DNA of 64,000 nt from Mayamaea pseudoterrestris (lineage: Eukaryota; Bacillariophyta; Bacillariophyceae; Sellaphorales; Sellaphoraceae): contig BROI01000003.1 in NCBI GenBank assembly GCA_027923505.1, positions 1,116,001 to 1,180,000 on the forward strand. Direction: 5' to 3'. Positions 43,469 to 56,489 of the stretch are shown one piece after another (position 1 is the stretch's first letter; each line of letters starts with the position of its first letter). The notes under the pieces were generated by a model. That model did not search any database. It had not been told where the DNA came from and was given only the letters and a program-made list of their open reading frames with translations. The position numbers were made by a program, and so were the translations under genes.

Positions 43469-45247
43469 ATGCAAAACCGACGGTGGGGCGACGACGAGTC
43501 CGACTCGGACGACGATGACGACGTGGTGAGGATTGCGGCCAACGCCTTGGAGCAGGTTGCAATAGACAATGGCGCTGACGACGAGGATGAAGACGACATA
43601 ATTTTTGACACGAGAGGAAAGTCGCAGCAGCAGCAGCAGCAGCAGCGTCCGTCTTGGAACCATCGCAACGATTCAGGAGGCGGTTCGCAGCGAAACTACG
43701 ATCAAGGAGGCGGCGGCGGACGAGGTTCACGACAAAATACTCGCAACGATCAAGGAAGAGGCGGCCGCAATGATAATTTTGGACGAGGCGGCGGTGGTCG
43801 CAGCAGTCAGAATGCGGATCATCATGGCCGCGGCGGCCGAGGAGCAGCCGCACGAGGAGGTTTGCATAACAGCAATAGCGAGCCGCACTGGAAGCAGCTC
43901 GCTAAGGATCAGTCGACTCTACTAAAATCAAATACTACTGCAACTGCCGCATCGAAAGCAACGATTGACGGCTCCGCTTGGATGGCCAGTCGCCGCGCCA
44001 AGCAGCAGGAGCATTTGCAGGCGCAGCAAGAGTATAAAGCCCAACAGGAACAGTTGCACCAGCAGGAACTCGTAAACAAGCGCAAGTCGCAAACGGCGGC
44101 GCTCAAGGAAGCGGCGCTTCGCATCAAGGAGGAGCGACGAAAAGAGGAGGAGGAATTGAAGAAGAAGCAAGTGGTGGCGGCGGCGACAACCAACAAGAGT
44201 TCTCTGCAGAGTCAAGCGAGTGCGACGCGCAACGACTTGTCTGTTGGCAAGGGCAAGGATCGTGCATTGTCGTCAAAGACAGGCATCGCGGTCGCTAAGC
44301 CATCAAAACCTGCAGCGCCAACCAAGATTTTGCAGCATGCGGATGGATCCGTCGTTCTTTCGCGCAAGTCCATGGAGCCGCCAGCAAAGAATGTCGCTTC
44401 TGCTGCTGCCAGTGATGTCAAGACGACGACGAGTGACGCCACTGCAGCAGTAACACCTTCCACCAACGAGTCCACGACGAAATTGTCAGCCACATCGGCG
44501 CGGCCAGTCTCGTCATTGGCAGCAGCGGCAGCTGCATTGGAGCAGCGATCGTCATTCTCTGGTCGAGGACGGTATAACGGTAGTGGCAGGGACGGACGTG
44601 GTGGACGCGACTTTTCTGGCCGAGGTCAGAATGTTGCAGCAGCACTGTCAACGCCGGATGGTGGCGACGAGCAAAGCGCGACGAGTCACTCCAGTCGCAC
44701 CTCGAGTCATACGTACAGTAAATGGGAACGGGTACCAATGAATCGAGGTGGCGGCGGTGATGATGCTGCTGGGCGAGGGAAACGAGGTGGACGCTCTGCA
44801 GGTCGTGGGCGTGGTCGTCATGATGTTGCGAGTGTCGCGCCGCCCAATGAGTCTACATCAAGGGTTGATGATGCAACGCCACCTCGCAACGAGTCCGAGC
44901 CTGATCTCACTGTGGAAGCTGCATCTGGCAGCTTCGGCTTTGGTACGGCGATAATAGACGTTCGCAAAGACTACTCTTTCGGGGGACGGGGGCGTGGCAG
45001 AGGACGAAGCGCTCGAAACCGAGGCGGACGGCATGGTGCCAAGAGTGACGAGTCTAGCAAGCAGCAGCAAACTTCGTCACCCAGCAATCCCAAGGCACAT
45101 TCGACTCACGTGTTGATTGAAAACGAACGAGAACGGAGCGTGATTTTGGCGAATGCGAGACGACGGCGCGCGATTCTGACGAATGCGAAAAACGTTGCGA
45201 AATATGTGAATTGCTTTATTTCAAGTAGCATGTACTCTATGTGTTGA
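43469..45247 (+). CDS. RGG/RG-rich probable RNA-binding protein
   Basis: Single exon as read, 592 aa. The N-terminus is acidic (DDESDSDDDDDVVR, DEDEDDIIFD). Residues about 60-130 and several later blocks are RGG/GRG-rich (GRGGRNDNFGRGGGGR, FGGRGRGRGRSARNRGG), the signature of intrinsically disordered RNA-binding regions that are often arginine-methylated. A Gln/Lys/Glu helix lies at about 170-240. No RRM or helicase domain is visible. The last 15 or so residues (NCFISSSMYSMC) look unlike the rest, so the true end may be spliced. Role: ribosome, mRNA or nucleolar RNA binding by composition only. Confidence 0.7.
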   Translation: MQNRRWGDDESDSDDDDDVVRIAANALEQVAIDNGADDEDEDDIIFDTRGKSQQQQQQQRPSWNHRNDSGGGSQRNYDQGGGGGRGSRQNTRNDQGRGGRNDNFGRGGGGRSSQNADHHGRGGRGAAARGGLHNSNSEPHWKQLAKDQSTLLKSNTTATAASKATIDGSAWMASRRAKQQEHLQAQQEYKAQQEQLHQQELVNKRKSQTAALKEAALRIKEERRKEEEELKKKQVVAAATTNKSSLQSQASATRNDLSVGKGKDRALSSKTGIAVAKPSKPAAPTKILQHADGSVVLSRKSMEPPAKNVASAAASDVKTTTSDATAAVTPSTNESTTKLSATSARPVSSLAAAAAALEQRSSFSGRGRYNGSGRDGRGGRDFSGRGQNVAAALSTPDGGDEQSATSHSSRTSSHTYSKWERVPMNRGGGGDDAAGRGKRGGRSAGRGRGRHDVASVAPPNESTSRVDDATPPRNESEPDLTVEAASGSFGFGTAIIDVRKDYSFGGRGRGRGRSARNRGGRHGAKSDESSKQQQTSSPSNPKAHSTHVLIENERERSVILANARRRRAILTNAKNVAKYVNCFISSSMYSMC

Positions 45248-46125
45248 TGTAAGCTTTGCTTAGTTACAGTGTCTTTAAGTAGTATCGTTATCAGCGAGCG
45301 CTGTCGCAAACAATCGTCGATTTAGTTGCTTCGATGATTGCTCCGTCACAAGTCGAAAGCGTCGTGCCAATGGTGAATACTCTTCTTTGCTTGCAGTAGT
45401 AAGCGGCGGCGGCGCAATTGCAAAGGAGATGCGGCCATGGTGTGAGAGATGGATGATCTTTGTTCCGGAACGGTGAGACGAAGAAGGAAAAATGTCGCAG
45501 CGTTTCTGACGAGTTTCGCACGCACGACTGAAAGTGTCATTTTCCGACTGACGAGCACATACATGCGGCGCGGCCGCCGCGCCAGTGTGTATGAAACGAG
45601 TCGCGAAATGGTTCGACGAAACGATGGAGGTGCACATGACCAACACTCGGTGCATTGTATTTCAAATAAAGCAATTGGAGACGAGAGAATAAGACGTGTG
45701 AACAGCACAGAAAGCAAGGAGTAGAGCAGTAAGAAGCATTACCAGCAGCAGCAGCCTTAACGACAAGCAACGCGAGAAGAGCAGCTGCTGCCAAGCAGCC
45801 TATCATTCAACGGCAGCAGCAGAAACAAAGGACTTTGAATTGGTCTCGCAGACTTTGCAGCACCTCCATTGACATCCATACCAGCAGTAACATCATGGTG
45901 TTTTCCTCCACCTCCAAAACCGACATCTCTCAAGACGCGCAGCAACTCGCTCCTTCACTTGGCAACGACATCGTCACAGCAGTCTGTTCAGCTTCCGGTT
46001 ACTTCACCCAATAGCAGCAACAGCAATAGCAGCAATGGCAATAGCAGCAGTCATACTCGATTACTAAATGGCAGCAGCATCACTGCTTCCAATCGCAGTC
46101 GCTTTCAATCTACGGCATTCTCTGC
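45248..46125. other. Intergenic, no gene seen
   Basis: About 880 bp between two plus-strand genes. Open frames on both strands are short and low-complexity; (CAG)n and (AGC)n tracts occur from 45740 on. Confidence 0.35.
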
Positions 46126-47540
46126 ATGTCAGTCTTGTCGCTGGTGTGGCTGCATCAAGACTCGCTCATGATTTTGGTTTCCGGAAGCTCCATGGCCAGT
46201 TTGACCGTTTCGCGGCAGCAGCAGTCGACGCAGTCATATTTGTCCATGCGGCAGCAGCAGCAGCAGCAGCAGCAAGACTTGCTTCCTGACTTGCAGTTTA
46301 CACTGAAAGCGGCTCAACTACCTCATTCTGTCGCTGCCAAGATCAAGACTGTTTTCATCAACCAACCCCCGCGCATTTCCATAGATTCGCACATACTTCC
46401 ACCGCACCGTCCTTTTTGCAGGCGCAGTCAAGTCATTGACGGCAGAGTGGTCGCCCGTCTTGCTGAACAAGCCGCCCTACGTGACAACAACGACGCACTT
46501 GCGCTGCTACCCCAGTCAGTACTACGGACAAGTGCCGTTTCCGTCGTACGAGTGGACCGTCTCCAGTCAGGCGGAGCATGGCAGCGCCGAAAGTGTCCGC
46601 GCCGACCACGTGTACGACAACACCGACGACGTCGACGACTGCCTCTGGAGTCCGTGGTCCAAGACGGACTTTTGTCAAGCCACGGCGAATCAACACTTGC
46701 TGATCGTCGGCGACTCGCTGTCGTGGGAGCACTACGCGTCGCTGGTGCAGCTCCGGGCGAATCGGTCCATCAAGGCTTTCAGCACCAGTCCAAAGCCTAC
46801 GGCGTGCCCCGTCGGACAAGCCGTATGCAACGGCAACACGAAAGTTTGGTATCTGCGCGACGACAAACTGGACATGTTGCCGCGTTTGTTGGACGAATTT
46901 GTGCCGCACCAAATCATTGCCAATCGCGGCGCGCACTATGTCAACGACACGATGCTCATGGGAGCCTTGCGTGAAGACGTCTTTCCCGCCATTAAAAGTG
47001 GCAGAACACCTGTCGCGCGGAATATGGCGGAGGCAGCTCCGTTTGTTCATTCGCCTGGCGCACGTCCGTGCCGGGCCACCCCGACTGCAGCGACGGCAAA
47101 GCAGTCGCTCTACACAAACCGAACAATCACTTGGCAGAGGTGGAAAGCATGATTCGAAAGCTCAAGAATTACGATAATCATACCATCAACTATCACTGGT
47201 ACAACTACCAGCATCAAAATGAACTCGTGTTGGAATTGTTACAGAAAATGTTTGGCGACGGCGACGGAAGCAACGGCGCGACCGTGTGCACGACGATTTG
47301 GACAATTACATGGTCCTCGACGCCTACTACTTGAACGTGCGACGACCCGACGAGCATCGGGCGCACCAAGGCGACTGCCTGCACAATTGCTATCCCGGCA
47401 AAATGGACGTTTACTCAAGGCTGCACCTGCACTACTTGCTGGCCAAGCAGAGCAAACGAACGCAACGTGGCGTGAACAGCAGCAAGAATCACGAGTCATT
47501 GTCGGCAAGTGTGCTGCTTGGTGGGGACCAACTAGCGTGA
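46126..47540 (+). pseudogene. PC-esterase-like gene with about three frame changes (PCE3)
   Basis: The same domain as PCE1/PCE2 can be followed through several frames: PFCRRSQVIDG; then EWSPVLLNKPPYVTTTTHLRCYPSQYYG, LLIVGDSLSWEHYASLVQL and IIANRGAHYVND; then CSFAWRTSVPGHPDC and NYDNHTINYHWYNYQHQNELVLELL; then NYMVLDAYYLNVRRPDEH and DCLHNCYPGKMDVYSRLHL. The changes fall near 46442, 46995 (at an AAAA run) and 47290, each consistent with a one-base shift; none has splice sites. All catalytic blocks (GDS, DCLH) are intact. It is either a very recent pseudogene or a real gene with assembly indels. The start is uncertain; a Gln run encoded by a (CAG)n tract lies near the N-terminus. Confidence 0.7.
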
Positions 47541-50212
47541 GCACCGGATATGACAAGCAGGGCTGGATGAACATTATCTATGGCGACAAAAAGAAGAAAA
47601 ATGGAACGACCTTGCACAGGAGACGGCCATGGCACTGGAGGCTCTTTGGATCGCGGCAAGTCGTCTTGAGTTAAAGCGGCGGGCCATTAGTGCGCATCGG
47701 CGACAAGTCGGTCAGCAAGTTTTTAGGTACTGGTCCGATTAACAATATTCTGATAGCATTGGTGGGCAAGTGTATTTTTTAACTACTGATTCCATTCTTC
47801 CATACGACCATAGCAACCATAGCAGCGCTAGCAACAGCACAGGTATTGCGCCTCCCATCCCCCGTATGTAGAATGGACCTTTTCATCCACTCGGGCTCGC
47901 AAAGCTTCAATGTATTCATGGCACAATGTTTCACCCTCTCCGCTTCGGCAGATGCTGCGGTGGAAAGTTATGACGCCATTGCGGGGCTCGATACGGCTAG
48001 AACGGCTCTCCCGATTGCTGGGATTCGGCTGCTTCGTAGTTGTTGGTTGAAGTGGAGCGTTTCTCCGTGAGCTCGTATTTGATGCTTCTAAAGGTTTTGC
48101 TATGACACGACCTGCTGGCGTGCAAGGCTATAATGAGATAGTCCGAAGGAAGCGCAAAGGAACTCTCCGTGTGTACTATTCGCTTCATAGCGCTGGAGTG
48201 CTGCCTCTTCGCGAAACTTTCTCGGCGGGAAATGTTGTGCCCCAAATGACTGGGCAAAATTCTCGCTCAACTATTCCTATGGTAATTCCTCATTATTTTC
48301 AAAAGCATCGTTACCAAACAACATATCAGCACCTTCGCCTCGTCCCTCTCACCACAATGCTGACGGCTCTGCCGCGGCGCTATCGATGGAGAGAGCAGGC
48401 TGCTGGTCAAATCTGATCTGCCGCAATACCTCACTCACTTTGGAACCAAGCCTCCAGGTGGCGTTGACTTCAATAGGCTCTCCATCTGCCCATGGACATA
48501 CATCGCGTGCGTCCCTTGTGATCCTGTCACAATGCTGAGCCAGACTAGAGTTGATGCAACAGGAAGCCAATACCTCTTTCTTGCTCGAGCATATCGAACA
48601 AACCCTCTCACCCCCTGCTTGTCGTCGCTTTATTTCTTCTATTGTTGCACCAGGTGACATCACATGCAGAAATATCGAACAGAGTCTGTGGTGCTGGGGA
48701 ACAGAGGCATCAAGTTTCACCACCCGCGAATGTACTTAAAATCAAGGTTTCAATAAAAAGCGCCAGCGGATGACAGCACTCTTCGTGCCCACGCCCATTC
48801 CTTGCACAAGGCAAGTAAATCGCATCTTCAAAGATATTCCACATCGTTTCGGCAAACGTGGAAGCTACTGGAAGGCTCGAGCATCGGCGATGCATGGTGG
48901 ATGACCTATGAGTCTGATTGCCACAATGGTCACACCAGCAGCTTGTACACAATGCCTTACCTATACCTGGCAACGGCGGAAAGAAAAACATCATCTGGTA
49001 TTTGCCATCAGTCTTGCCTGATTGGACAATCAATTTTATGAAAGAAGTTAGGAATACAGCCAGAAGGAAAGCCACATCCAAGAAGGCAAACACAGCAGGT
49101 GATACCTCTCATTGTCCCCCAAGCGATCGAGTCCGGATATGCATCTAAGTAAAAGTGCTTGAACTTGCAAGCATAGTCAGCCGCAAGGTCATCCATTTCA
49201 GCCTTGCTTCATCAATGCTGGGTTACGGTTCATCCAAAAAGTCCAACATGCGCAAGTAGGCCAAGGTGAGAACCCTTGGAAGCAACCACCGCAATGTCTT
49301 TAAGCCAATGAAAAGCAGCATGGTGACCCCACTGTTTCATTGCAACAAGGCAATAACCCAGAGTTCCATTCATTATTGCATGCAGGGCACCTCCAGCTTC
49401 CCGATGTTTGTTAACTCTTGAGAGAAACGTAACCTTGCTCTTGTCTGTACTCTTTTTAAACAATTGAAAGACCAAGATATATTTTTATGTGTCGGGAGCG
49501 AAGGGCTTGTAGAAAGCTTTTGCATTCTCAAAGGCTACAATCATTGCAGCAGCGACTTCTGCTTTGGTGTTGACATTTAATGGAGATAATTTCAGGTCCA
49601 GCTCCTGGTCGAGCATGAGAATGGATTCAAGGTCAGCATGCCACAATCATAAGTGCACGACTTCATCGGGATGTATACTTACATAAACACATTTTTCCAT
49701 GAACAAAAGCCTGACGTTCGCTCCAACTATGACACACTTGGCAAACGATGTCAAAGCAGGATCTACCTTCTCAAATAGAATTTGCTCCTCACTTATCGGG
49801 GCAGCCACCCCTTTCTTGACTCTGCTTCTACCAGTAGTTACCATGGTATGAGTTGGATCATGCTTGCAAATCACTGTGCAAAATGGATTGTAAGCTGGTG
49901 ACTTTTGTAACTTTGAAGCAAGCAAGTGCGGCCTTCGGCTGAAGAATTTCATATCTCCGCACGATGGTTTGATGTTATTATAGCCCAGTCGTCACAAATC
50001 CTCAGGTTGACATAATGGAAAGCTGGCATTTCCCAACCACTGACATTGCAGCGCATGCGACGTGAACCCATAATCATGAATCTTTCAACATTCTTAGTGT
50101 GCCAGTGAAAAGGCAATCGTATGTTGATATAGCATGATATTTGCCTCTGTGATCCACTTTTGCAAGATGACATGAACATCGACTATTGCCTCCATGACCA
50201 AAATAGCTTGCT
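47541..50212. other. Decayed region with unrecognised protein-like fragments, mainly on the minus strand
   Basis: No intact gene. On the minus strand between about 49950 and 49000 a series of fragments in changing frames looks like real former protein, with words such as ISEEQILFEKVDPALTSFAKCVIVGANVRLLF, LDQELDLKLSPLNVNTKAEVA, FLSRVNKHREAGGALHAIMNG and YACKFKHFYLDAYPDS, separated by stops. I do not recognise the family. 47541-48700 shows nothing clear. Confidence 0.4.
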
Positions 50213-50217
50213 CTTGT

Positions 50218-50529
50218 TGCAGGATGCGAACGAAAACAGCGAAAATCGGGCAAGTCACACCGAATGTCCGATAGGGTGACACAGCGGCACTCGCGGCTCA
50301 CCACAGCCTCACGATCGCGTGATGCGTGGCAGCGACGGCTTCGAAGCGATTCAACAAGTATATTGCTGAAACTAGTGCGATATAGAGTAGAAACAAGCAG
50401 ACTTACTAAGCTTGAAGAGTTAAGAAAGCGATTTATTCGTCTCTCGTATTGTAGCAACTGCAAGCTTGGATTGGCCATCCAAGGACAGCTACAAGCGAAA
50501 GGTGCAACGATTTGATTTACAAGTTACAA
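50218..50529 (+). repeat. Copia-2 5' LTR
   Basis: 312 bp, starts TGCAGGATGCG and ends GTTACAA. No difference from the 3' copy was noticed in the stretches compared. The exact edge is uncertain by one or two bases because the duplication CTTGT overlaps the TTG...CAA ends. Confidence 0.88.
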
Positions 50530-50679
50530 GATTAACACTGTCTTGAGACTCATTGCCTCGGCATAGAGACTTTATCGACGAAGAGTACTATTGATTTACG
50601 AAGTAACGTGGACGCACGTTGGTTCTTGGCCCGGAAAGTTCCGCAGGTGATAGCAAGAACATTGTCACGACGACAACGA

Positions 50680-52300
50680 TGGCGGAAACTCGCGCGCAGA
50701 AAGACGCGGCGTTTGCGCATGTTTACGAAGAGAACGTAGGCGTTTTCCAAGATCCTCAGTTCAAGGAGTTATTCGACGAACTCGGAGTAGAATCGCTTAC
50801 GCAACTGATCGAGATGGAGTACGACGATTTCGCGACGAAGTGGAACGTCACGACGACGACAACGACGACGACTGACGATGGCGACAATGTCACGCAGGAA
50901 ACGAGCGAACACTCGCTAACGAAGATGAAACAACGCACGATCACGAACGCGATCGAATGGTATTTGGCGCAAGAGTCGCCGGACATCAAGACATGGTCGC
51001 AACTGACCACCGAAACGCTGGCGACGTTCGTCACAGCACGAGCGAAGGAACGAGTCCAAGCGCGCAACATTGCGAGCGTGGGCAGCGGAAGCGGAGCGAA
51101 ACCTCCAGCGAAGGAAAGCGAAACGGAATCCAAGAAGGACGAATCCAAGGACTCCACGCTAACGAACGAAGGCAACGAGTCGAAGCCTGACTCGGCCGAC
51201 AAGGTGCCACCGACGAGTGTGGACGTGGACACGAAGCAGTCACCGACATCCGTACTGGACCTCGGCGACGACGAAGACGACGAGAAGTATTCAGACCAAT
51301 TTACGAAGTCTATCAAGTTCTCGGCGAGGGATTGTAAAGAAATGAAGCTGGATTCCTCGTGGAAACAGTGGATTTCCGAGTTGAAAGTCATCGCTACATT
51401 GCATGACTTCCACGAAGTCTTTGACGACGATTATGACCCGAAGGAAAAGGGACCGAAAGAACAGAAGGCGTATGCAAAGAAGAATGTGTTTGTATACAGG
51501 ATCTTTCTCACGCACTGTCGAACTCCGTCTGCATCACTCGCAGTACAGCAGTTCAAGAAGACGATGGACGGACGCGAAGTCTACCAACGATTGCGAACGC
51601 GATACGAAGAAGGCGCTACTGCTCACATCGAGAAGGAACCGCGCGAACGGAACTGCAGGGAATGCGGCTGACCGAGAAGTGGTCACGGCCGACGATCGAA
51701 TTTCTCGCACTGTTCTACAAGAAAGTCATCTGGCTGCTCGAAATGGACGCAGAAGCTCTGACAGGTTTACAACGATACGACATGCTACGCGACGCTTTCT
51801 CCGAGCACACAGGATTCAGCGCATCACTAGCAGGTTTTGACGGAATGATTGCCATCAAGAAACACATGGGGCAACACGACTCGGAAGACAATTTCGCGCA
51901 GTTGTACGCGCACTTAGAAGAGTGCTGCATCAAGTATGACAAGAAACACCCATCGACGACGAAGACTAAGCGCACAATCAATCAAGCGCAGTCTAGTGGA
52001 ACGAAAGGAGGCGGCGGCGGCAATGGCGGCGCGACTCCAAGCGGCTTATCGGCGGAACGATTTGCAGCGATCATGAAGAAACCTCACGCGAGCGTGAAGG
52101 ATGAAGTCTGGTTGGAGATGAAGTTTGATCAGCGAAAGCAGTTGAAGGACAAGCGTGCGACGGCGCCCAAGACACCCGAAAACGGATGGCGACCGCGCAA
52201 CCAACGAGGCACGGCTACGACGCAGACGCAAGTCAACGCGGCGCATCAAGAGCGTCACGCGACGGAATCTGTAGCGAACGATCACGCAAGCGTTCCTGGC
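50680..52300 (+). mobile_element. Copia-2 gag part
   Basis: Starts with MAETRAQKDAAF and continues through an acidic, Thr/Ser-rich region to a part with HMGQHDSEDNFAQLY and a Gly-rich stretch, as in gag of copia elements. Approximate limits. Confidence 0.7.
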
Positions 52301-52399
52301 ACGATTAATATTCAGCCCGGCAATAGTGGAATGTCAGTCCAAACGGCTGCACGATCGGTTCTGCAAGCGAACAATGCGAGTACTACAACTCAGCAAGTG

Positions 52400-54300
52400 A
52401 CAGGATCGTTGACGACTGATAACACCGGACGAGGTACATTCAGCTTCAACATGCATCGTCGTATGCGCGTCAATCGCGCACACTACGAGCGGATCAACGA
52501 AGGCGCGCTCATCGACAGCGGCGCGAACGGAGGCTTATGCGGAGGAGACATGCTCGTCGTTTCGGAAACGAACGCCGAGGTGGATGTGACTGGTATTGAC
52601 GATCATATTGTCCCAGCTCTCAAGATTGGCACTGCAGCTGGACTGGCAAAGACCCTTAGTGGCGAAACCATTCTGCTTCTGTGTCACCAGTATGCTTTAA
52701 AGCGAGACGGACCGACGATTCATTGCCCGAATCAATTGCGCGCAATGGGACATCGCGTCGACGATATTCCGACCATGTTTGGCGGAACGCAACGAATTAC
52801 GACGAACATTGGAGGCTACGTTTTGCCATTGGCAATTCGCGATGGCCTGGTGTACTTGGACGTGACGAAACCCACGTTCGATGATTTGGATAAGTATCCG
52901 ACTGTCATCATGACGTCGGACGTGCCGTCGGGACTCGACTGTTTACGATGTCGAGCACGCGCACGACGATTTCGACGAACGAGATCATGATTATGGATCT
53001 TTCGACGAACGATTCGATGATGACGGTATCACGCACCGCAATCGTCACACGCCGACACGCACTGGCGACGAACTTGACGTACTGATCAATCGGTGCGTGC
53101 GACACGCTCAGTTTTCACGCGTTAATTTGCGGAAGCCAAGAAGCAAGGAACCGGACTATAATGCTCTTCGGCCGTACCTCGGATCGGTCCCGACTGAGCG
53201 CGTTCAACAGACTTTACGTCACACGGAAGCATGGTATCATCTCAGCGCACACCCGCGATTACCATTTTCGACACCTCACGAAATCACGATTTCCGGCCGC
53301 GAACGTTCAGCGGTTGCGCGAACTATTCGCCACGGACACGATACACTCTGACACGCCAGCTTTGGATGATGGAATTCTAGGGCATGGGGAGCTACTAAGA
53401 TGCAGCTCTTTGTTGGACGAGAAAGTTTTTACACGCGCGGCTACCCGATGAAGTCGGAGAGCGAAATGTCAAACGTTAGAGGATTTTATCCGCGAAGTGG
53501 GCGCTCCTAACGGACTGCTCAGCGACAATGCCAAGTCGGAGACTGGCAAGGCTGTGAGGGATCTCTGTCGGATGTACAATATTCCTCAAGTGACCACAGA
53601 ACCGGGTCATCCAGAACAAAATCCATGCGAACGTCACACGTCGCACATTAAGCCAATGATGGAGAACCTCCAACGAGATTCGGGTTCGCCAGGCCATTGC
53701 TGGGTTTTGCTGATTAAATTCGTAATCATGATACTGAACGTCCTCGCGACGAAATCGCTGGGATGGCGCACGCCAACGGAAGTTGCGTTCGGAAATCTGC
53801 CGGATATTTCGCCTTTGTTACATTTCAAGTGGTGGGAACCGGTCACGTTTGAGGCGCAGGGGAGCTTTCCCTCGGCGGTACGATCTGGCAACGGCCGATT
53901 CGTGGGCATCGCAGAGAATAGCGGTCCGCACATGACTTTTCTCGTTCTGACGGACGACACGCTTCAGGCGATTCCGCGCTCCAACGTGGTCTCGCGCAGC
54001 TACTTGTTACCACGAGAGTTGCCTTCCTTTCCTGAGTCTGGAGGGGAGATTTCTGAAGAAGCTACACGCGCAAGCGAGCGAAATTTTGAAACTCCAGATC
54101 TCGCGACAGGACGCTACCATAGCACGCATGTGACAGAAAGTAGTCACGACAACTACGAAGGAAACGACGACGAAACATTCCGATGGCGAACCACGCCAAC
54201 GTACCAGCGAAGTTCTTCAGAAGGGCTGAGCAAGAATCAGGGAATAAATGCCCTCTGTTCTCTCCAAGCGAACTCATCGGACGCACGTTCGTAAGGGAAC
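52400..54300 (+). mobile_element. Copia-2 protease and integrase part
   Basis: Holds the retropepsin block ALIDSGANGGLCGGD, then integrase core pieces (including DNAKSETGKAVRDLC and PEQNPCERHTSHIKPMMENL). The DSGANGG form is the one I associate with diatom Copia lineages. Approximate limits. Confidence 0.75.
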
Positions 54301-56471
54301 ACGAAAACGGTCAGAAAATGCGAGCGACTGTATGCGAATATATCGAAGTACGCGATAACGAGCTACTCGAAACGACGAAAGGTTTCCCTAATCCAAATGG
54401 GAGAGGAGCCAGCGAAAGACTTAATAAGTTACAACGAACTGTCGGATTTAATCGAACGACAGATGGAGCGAAGATATACGAAACGATCCGGCGACTCAGT
54501 GGGTATTCACGAAGGTAATCGGACACGAGCTTAATTTGAAACCGAACGATCCGACATACAAAGGAAGTTCAAGTAACGTTCTCGTCGAATGGACTGACGG
54601 AACGACGACGTGGGAGCCTCTCGCGATCATGAAGAAGGACGATCCGATAACGATCGCAGAGTATGGACTCAAGCACGGCTTACTCGACAAGCCAGGATGG
54701 AAGCAGCTGGAGCATTACACTCGGAAGCGAAAGAAGTTTCGACAGATGGTAACAGCGGCGAAACGAAAATCGAAAGCAAACGGCGTACGCTACAAATTCG
54801 GCGTAAGGTTGCCGCGCAATTATAAAGATGCGAAAGCTCTCGACGAGATCAACGGCAACACGCTGTGGACGGATGCGATTCGAACGGAATTAAATCAGAT
54901 AAATGATTACGACACGTTCGCAGATCAAGGAGTCGGTAAGGTTATGCCGGCGCCGTGGAAACGAATAAACGTGCACATGATATTCGATGTCAAGCACGAT
55001 TTGCGACGGAAAGCACGACTCGTTGCAGGAGGACATATGACAGAGCCGCCGAAGGATTCAGTTTACTCGGGCGTTGTGTCATTGCGAAGTCTACGAATGG
55101 TAGCGATGTTAGCGGAACTCAACGGTCTGGAACTGTGGGCAGCTGACGTCGGCAACGCATACTTGGAAGCGAAAACGAAAGAGAAGGTTTATATCGTGGC
55201 AGGTCCGGAGTTCGGGGAGCTCGAGGGTCACACGCTCACGATCGTGAAGGCATTATACGGTCTTCGCACGTCAGGCGCACGCTGGCACGAGCACTTTGCA
55301 GACACGCTCCGCGACATTGGCTTCATGCCGTGTATCGCAGAACCGGACGTGTGGATGCGCGATAAAGGCACGCACTACGAATACGTTTGTGTGTATGTCG
55401 ACGATTTAGCGATAGCGATGAAGAATCCGAAGGAACTAACGGATCTTTTAATTGAGAACTACAACTACAAGTTGAAGGGCGTCGGTCCATTGGCATATCA
55501 TTTGGGCGCAGACGTTTGGCGAGACGACGACGGCGTACTCTGCTTCGGAGCGAAGAAGTACGTCACAAGACTACTAGCGAACTACAAAGAAATGTTCGGC
55601 GAGGAACCGCGACCGCAGACAAGTCCACTACGCGACGGCGATCATCCGGAACTCGACGAAACGAAAGAACTTGACGACGACGGAATTGCGAAGTATCAAT
55701 CGATAATTGGTGCGTTGCAATGGGCAGTAAGTTTATGTCGATTCGACATTCACTGTGCTGTCATGACTATGGGGGAGATTCCGAGCTGCGCCACGAGCGG
55801 GGCACTTGGAACGGTTGAAGCATATTTGCGGATACTTACGAAGATACCCGGATGGAGCGATTCGATTCAACGTTTCGATTCCAACGGACGAGCGATACGC
55901 GACAGTTGACAAGATGGATTGGGATTACAGTGTGTACGGCAAGATCTGCGAAGAGCTTCCGTGGAACATGCCCACGCCGCGCGGCAAGGCGGTGCGAATG
56001 TCAACGTTCGAAGATGCGAACCTGTACCACGATTACACGACGGGACGGGCAGCGATGGGCATGCTACACATGTTGAATGGAACAGTCGTTGATTGGTTTT
56101 CGAAACGCCAAGCGACGGTCGAGACGGCGACGTACGGCTCGGAGTTTGTAGCAGCGAGAGTGAGCACGGAGCAGATCATGGATCTTCGCTTCACGCTACG
56201 CATGTTGGGAGTTCCGCTCGACGGACCTTCATGGATGTTTGGAGACAACAAGTCGGTAACGCAAAGCAGCAACCTACCGCACTCTAGTCTGACGAAGCGA
56301 CACAATGCACTGGCATTTCACCGTGTACGCGAAGCGATTGCGGCGGGAATTATTAATTTCAACCACATCATGGGAACGACAAACCCGGCGGATGTACTTA
56401 CCAAGTTTCTTCCACGGGCTACGGCAAGCAAGCACTTAAAGAACCTGCTCTTCAAGGAATCTAACTATTAG
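54300..56471 (+). mobile_element. Copia-2 reverse transcriptase and RNase H part
   Basis: Contains a chromodomain-like start (VLVEWTDGTTTWEPL), reverse transcriptase blocks (ADVGNAYLEAKTKEKVY, ALYGLRTSGARWHEHF, VCVYVDDLAIAM) and RNase H (MFGDNKSVTQSS, RHNALAFHRVREAI). Approximate limits. Confidence 0.8.
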
Positions 56472-56489
56472 GTATGACTTGAGGGGAGT

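Noticed and set aside
45869-46171. Upstream exon for PCE3
   Set aside because: Low-complexity Ser/Asn reading with a stop and no convincing splice sites to the esterase frame.
49008-49196. Possible KDZ-type transposase fragment (YACKFKHFYLDAYPDS)
   Set aside because: Only a vague resemblance; none of the expected neighbouring blocks was found.
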